Below, piece after piece: positions 5,019 to 6,815 of a DNA stretch of 6,815 bases (its first letter is position 1; each line of letters opens with the position of its first letter). Position numbers and translations under genes: made by a program. A model generated the notes under the pieces. It did not search any database. It saw only the letters and a list, made by a program, of their open reading frames with translations, and had not been told where the DNA came from. Source of the stretch: Methylococcaceae bacterium (GTDB lineage Bacteria > Pseudomonadota > Gammaproteobacteria > Methylococcales > Methylomonadaceae). The stretch covers positions 1 to 6,815 of the forward strand of contig CANKON010000076.1 in assembly GCA_947484105.1 (NCBI GenBank), in the 5' to 3' direction.

Positions 5019-6560
5019 ATGTCTATTTCAATTGCGACTAATTTGCTAGTCGTGGATGCGTCGGAATCGGTACGAAAAGCCATTATTCAAAAATTGCGAG
5101 CATTGGGCGCACAGCGTTGTTTAGAAGCAGAAAATGGAATTGAAGCCTTAGATATTTTGAAGCAACAAACCGTAGACGTAATTTTATGTGATAGTGACTT
5201 ATTGCAAATTTCAGGATTAGAATTGCTAAAAATGATTCGAACCGATGCAAAGTTGTGTTCGATTACGTTTATTTTAATTACGAATGAATCCAATCGTGAT
5301 TACCTTTTAGAAGCTATTAAATATGGCGTAAGCGACGTTTTGGTTAAGCCGTATACGTTTGATTGCTTTGGTGATCATATTGAAAAAGCCATTAAAAATC
5401 CGTTAAAAACAGCTGTGCCATTAGTCACAAAAAATGATATTCCAGAAATTTTCACCAAAAAAATAGATCCTCTTACCCTTCTCATCGTCGATAATGAACC
5501 CGATTGTTTAGAACTATTATCGAAAGCCTTTCAAGATGAATACCGTATATTAACGGCAGAAAATGGCACGAAAGCCCTCGAAATTTGCGCCACAAATAAA
5601 CCGCCCGATTTGGTTCTATTAAGCGTAATTATGCCTGATATGGATGGTTTTGAAGTGGCTAGACGAATGCGTGAACAGCCAAACTCTCAATATATCCCCG
5701 TGATTTTCATTACCCGATTGAATGACAATGCGTCGTTAGTGAAAGGCTTAGATTTGGGTGCAGTGGAATTTGTGACCAAACCTGTTGACATTCAAATTCT
5801 GAAATTCCAAGTCCGAAATTTCATGTACCACGTCAAATTACATAAACAGTTGCAAGGCGATTATGACGCGATGATCGAAAATGCGCGATTGCGAGATGTG
5901 ATTGAAAAAATAACCTGTCACGATTTGAAAGTACCGTTAATGGGCATTGTTCATCTTGCTGAAACGATGTTGAAAAGTGGTGTGTTCAATGCCAAGCAAT
6001 TGCTCATGATAGAAGAAATTGCGTTGCAAGCGGCTCAAACTATCAATCTTTCCATTGAAATTTACAAAATAGAAACAGGGAATTTTCGATTTAATCCACA
6101 ACCTGTGAACATTGACACCATTTTGCAGCGACTAATTGAAACAGCTCGTGAAACCTTTCATTCAATACGGCTTGAATTTTTAAGCGACGCGGGTAAAACG
6201 CCGTCTATTGTTTTAGGCGATGCAACGCTTTGTTATTCGTTATTTCACAATTTGATCAACAACGCTTGTGAGTACGCCAATGCAAAAAGTTGTGTGACAA
6301 TTTCAACCAGTCATGCAGATTCAATAAAAATAACGATTACAAATGAAGGTGTCGTTGAACCTAAATTCAGAAAAAATTTTTTTGAAAAATATCTGGATAC
6401 CATCAGCACAAAATGGGGCGGGTCTTATTCAGCAAAACTTTTGGCGGAAGTTCAGCAAGGTTGCATTGCACTTGATGTTTCAGATGAGGATAATTTGACG
6501 ACTGTAACCGTTTATTTACCAAAATTTGTAACGGTCTGTGTTGAGGATAATCCATCCTAA
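5019..6560 (+). CDS. REC-REC-histidine kinase signalling protein with degenerate catalytic sites
   Basis: This is a soluble two-component protein of 513 residues with no membrane segment. Receiver 1 (about 8-126) keeps phospho-acceptor D58, T88 and K110, but the second residue of the usual acidic pair is Ala (D13-A). Receiver 2 (about 153-270) keeps D158, T232 and K254, but the acceptor position is S202, in LLSVIMPDMDG. A short helical linker leads to an H-box with H301 in CHDLKVPL and a kinase ATPase domain with the N-box HNLINNA (410-416) and ITNEG (440-444). The G2 box is reduced to KWGGSYSAK (465-473), as if the GLGT expected after GGS had been deleted. Autophosphorylation is therefore doubtful. 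Receivers placed before the kinase are less usual than the reverse order. It starts 32 bases after ftsE, where ftsX would be expected. Input signal and partners cannot be told. Confidence 0.85.
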   Translation: MSISIATNLLVVDASESVRKAIIQKLRALGAQRCLEAENGIEALDILKQQTVDVILCDSDLLQISGLELLKMIRTDAKLCSITFILITNESNRDYLLEAIKYGVSDVLVKPYTFDCFGDHIEKAIKNPLKTAVPLVTKNDIPEIFTKKIDPLTLLIVDNEPDCLELLSKAFQDEYRILTAENGTKALEICATNKPPDLVLLSVIMPDMDGFEVARRMREQPNSQYIPVIFITRLNDNASLVKGLDLGAVEFVTKPVDIQILKFQVRNFMYHVKLHKQLQGDYDAMIENARLRDVIEKITCHDLKVPLMGIVHLAETMLKSGVFNAKQLLMIEEIALQAAQTINLSIEIYKIETGNFRFNPQPVNIDTILQRLIETARETFHSIRLEFLSDAGKTPSIVLGDATLCYSLFHNLINNACEYANAKSCVTISTSHADSIKITITNEGVVEPKFRKNFFEKYLDTISTKWGGSYSAKLLAEVQQGCIALDVSDEDNLTTVTVYLPKFVTVCVEDNPS

Positions 6561-6570
6561 AACCAACTGC

Positions 6571-6599
6571 TTTACTCAACATTTAATGCCCTTTAGAAT
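6571..6599 (+). promoter_or_regulatory. Possible sigma70-type promoter of the suf region
   Basis: TTTACT (6571-6576) and TAGAAT (6594-6599) are separated by 17 bases in the gap between the kinase gene and sufS. They match the -35 consensus at 4 of 6 and the -10 at 5 of 6 positions. Predicted start is near 6606, giving a leader of about 26 nt. No terminator hairpin is seen in the same gap, so readthrough from upstream is also possible. Confidence 0.4.
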
Positions 6600-6631
6600 G
6601 AAGCCAATTCCCCTCTTACTTATATTCAAAA

Positions 6632-6815
6632 ATGACTTATCCGATTGAAAAAATTCGCACCGATTTCCCGATTTTAAATGAAAAAATTCGTAATAAACCG
6701 CTCGTTTATTTAGACAACGCCGCGAGTTGTCAAAAACCACAAGCCGTTATTGATAGCATGGTGAAACTTTATAGTCACGATTATGCAAATGTGCATCGCG
6801 GTGTTCATACTTTAA
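6632..6815 (+). CDS. sufS: SufS cysteine desulfurase, 5' part only
   Basis: The first 61 residues of a PLP-dependent class V aminotransferase-fold enzyme are visible before the window ends. SufS takes sulfur from cysteine, with SufE as acceptor, for Fe-S cluster assembly in the cytoplasm. Recognisable family landmarks are IRTDFPIL (8-15), KPLVYLDNAAS (22-32), QKPQAVID (34-41) and NVHRGVHTL (53-61), close to the SufS N terminus. The second NAA residue run is followed by SC where TS or TT is usual, a minor change. ATG 6632 gives the normal family start, but no clear ribosome binding site is visible upstream. A gap of 71 bases and a possible promoter suggest a new transcription unit. The catalytic Lys and Cys lie beyond the edge and cannot be checked. 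Confidence 0.9.
   Translation, partial: MTYPIEKIRTDFPILNEKIRNKPLVYLDNAASCQKPQAVIDSMVKLYSHDYANVHRGVHTL

Noticed and set aside
6561..6631. Terminator after the kinase gene
   Set aside because: No GC-rich inverted repeat followed by a T run can be found in the gap.

Overview
The window looks like the chromosome of an AT-rich, aerobic gammaproteobacterium. UbiH points to ubiquinone synthesis. The FtsY and FtsE sequences are close to the gammaproteobacterial forms, and two genes resemble parts of an aa3 oxidase assembly cluster. A methanotroph-like (Methylococcales) or Thiotrichales-like host would fit, but that is a guess from style. I see no insertion sequence, phage gene or CRISPR array.

Layout: positions 12-194 hold two identical tRNA-Phe(GAA) genes in tandem on the minus strand, driven by a promoter at 216-244. 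From 357 to 6560 six genes lie on the plus strand with gaps of only 6 to 35 bases, so they probably form one transcription unit. In order they are ubiH, a 137-residue single-pass membrane protein of unknown function, a SCO-like membrane-anchored thioredoxin-fold protein, a 564-residue fusion, ftsE, and a REC-REC-histidine kinase. After a 71-base gap with a plausible sigma70-type promoter, the 5' end of sufS runs off the window.

The standout is the fusion gene at 2620-4314. Its first ~238 residues resemble the heme A synthase family (CtaA/COX15), with the C-terminal four-helix bundle kept and the N-terminal bundle reduced to two helices. The same frame then continues through a short acidic linker into a complete FtsY NG GTPase, the signal recognition particle receptor. 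I find no stop, and no ATG, GTG or TTG codon in frame within the linker. If real, the protein is a polytopic, permanently membrane-anchored SRP receptor, where most proteobacterial FtsY proteins are only peripherally attached.

The join also marks a genomic seam: oxidase-assembly genes lie upstream and ftsY-ftsE downstream. The usual ftsX partner is missing after ftsE; a signalling gene takes its place. That gene is itself degenerate: its second receiver has Ser in place of the phospho-acceptor Asp, and its kinase domain lacks the G2-box glycines of the ATP lid.
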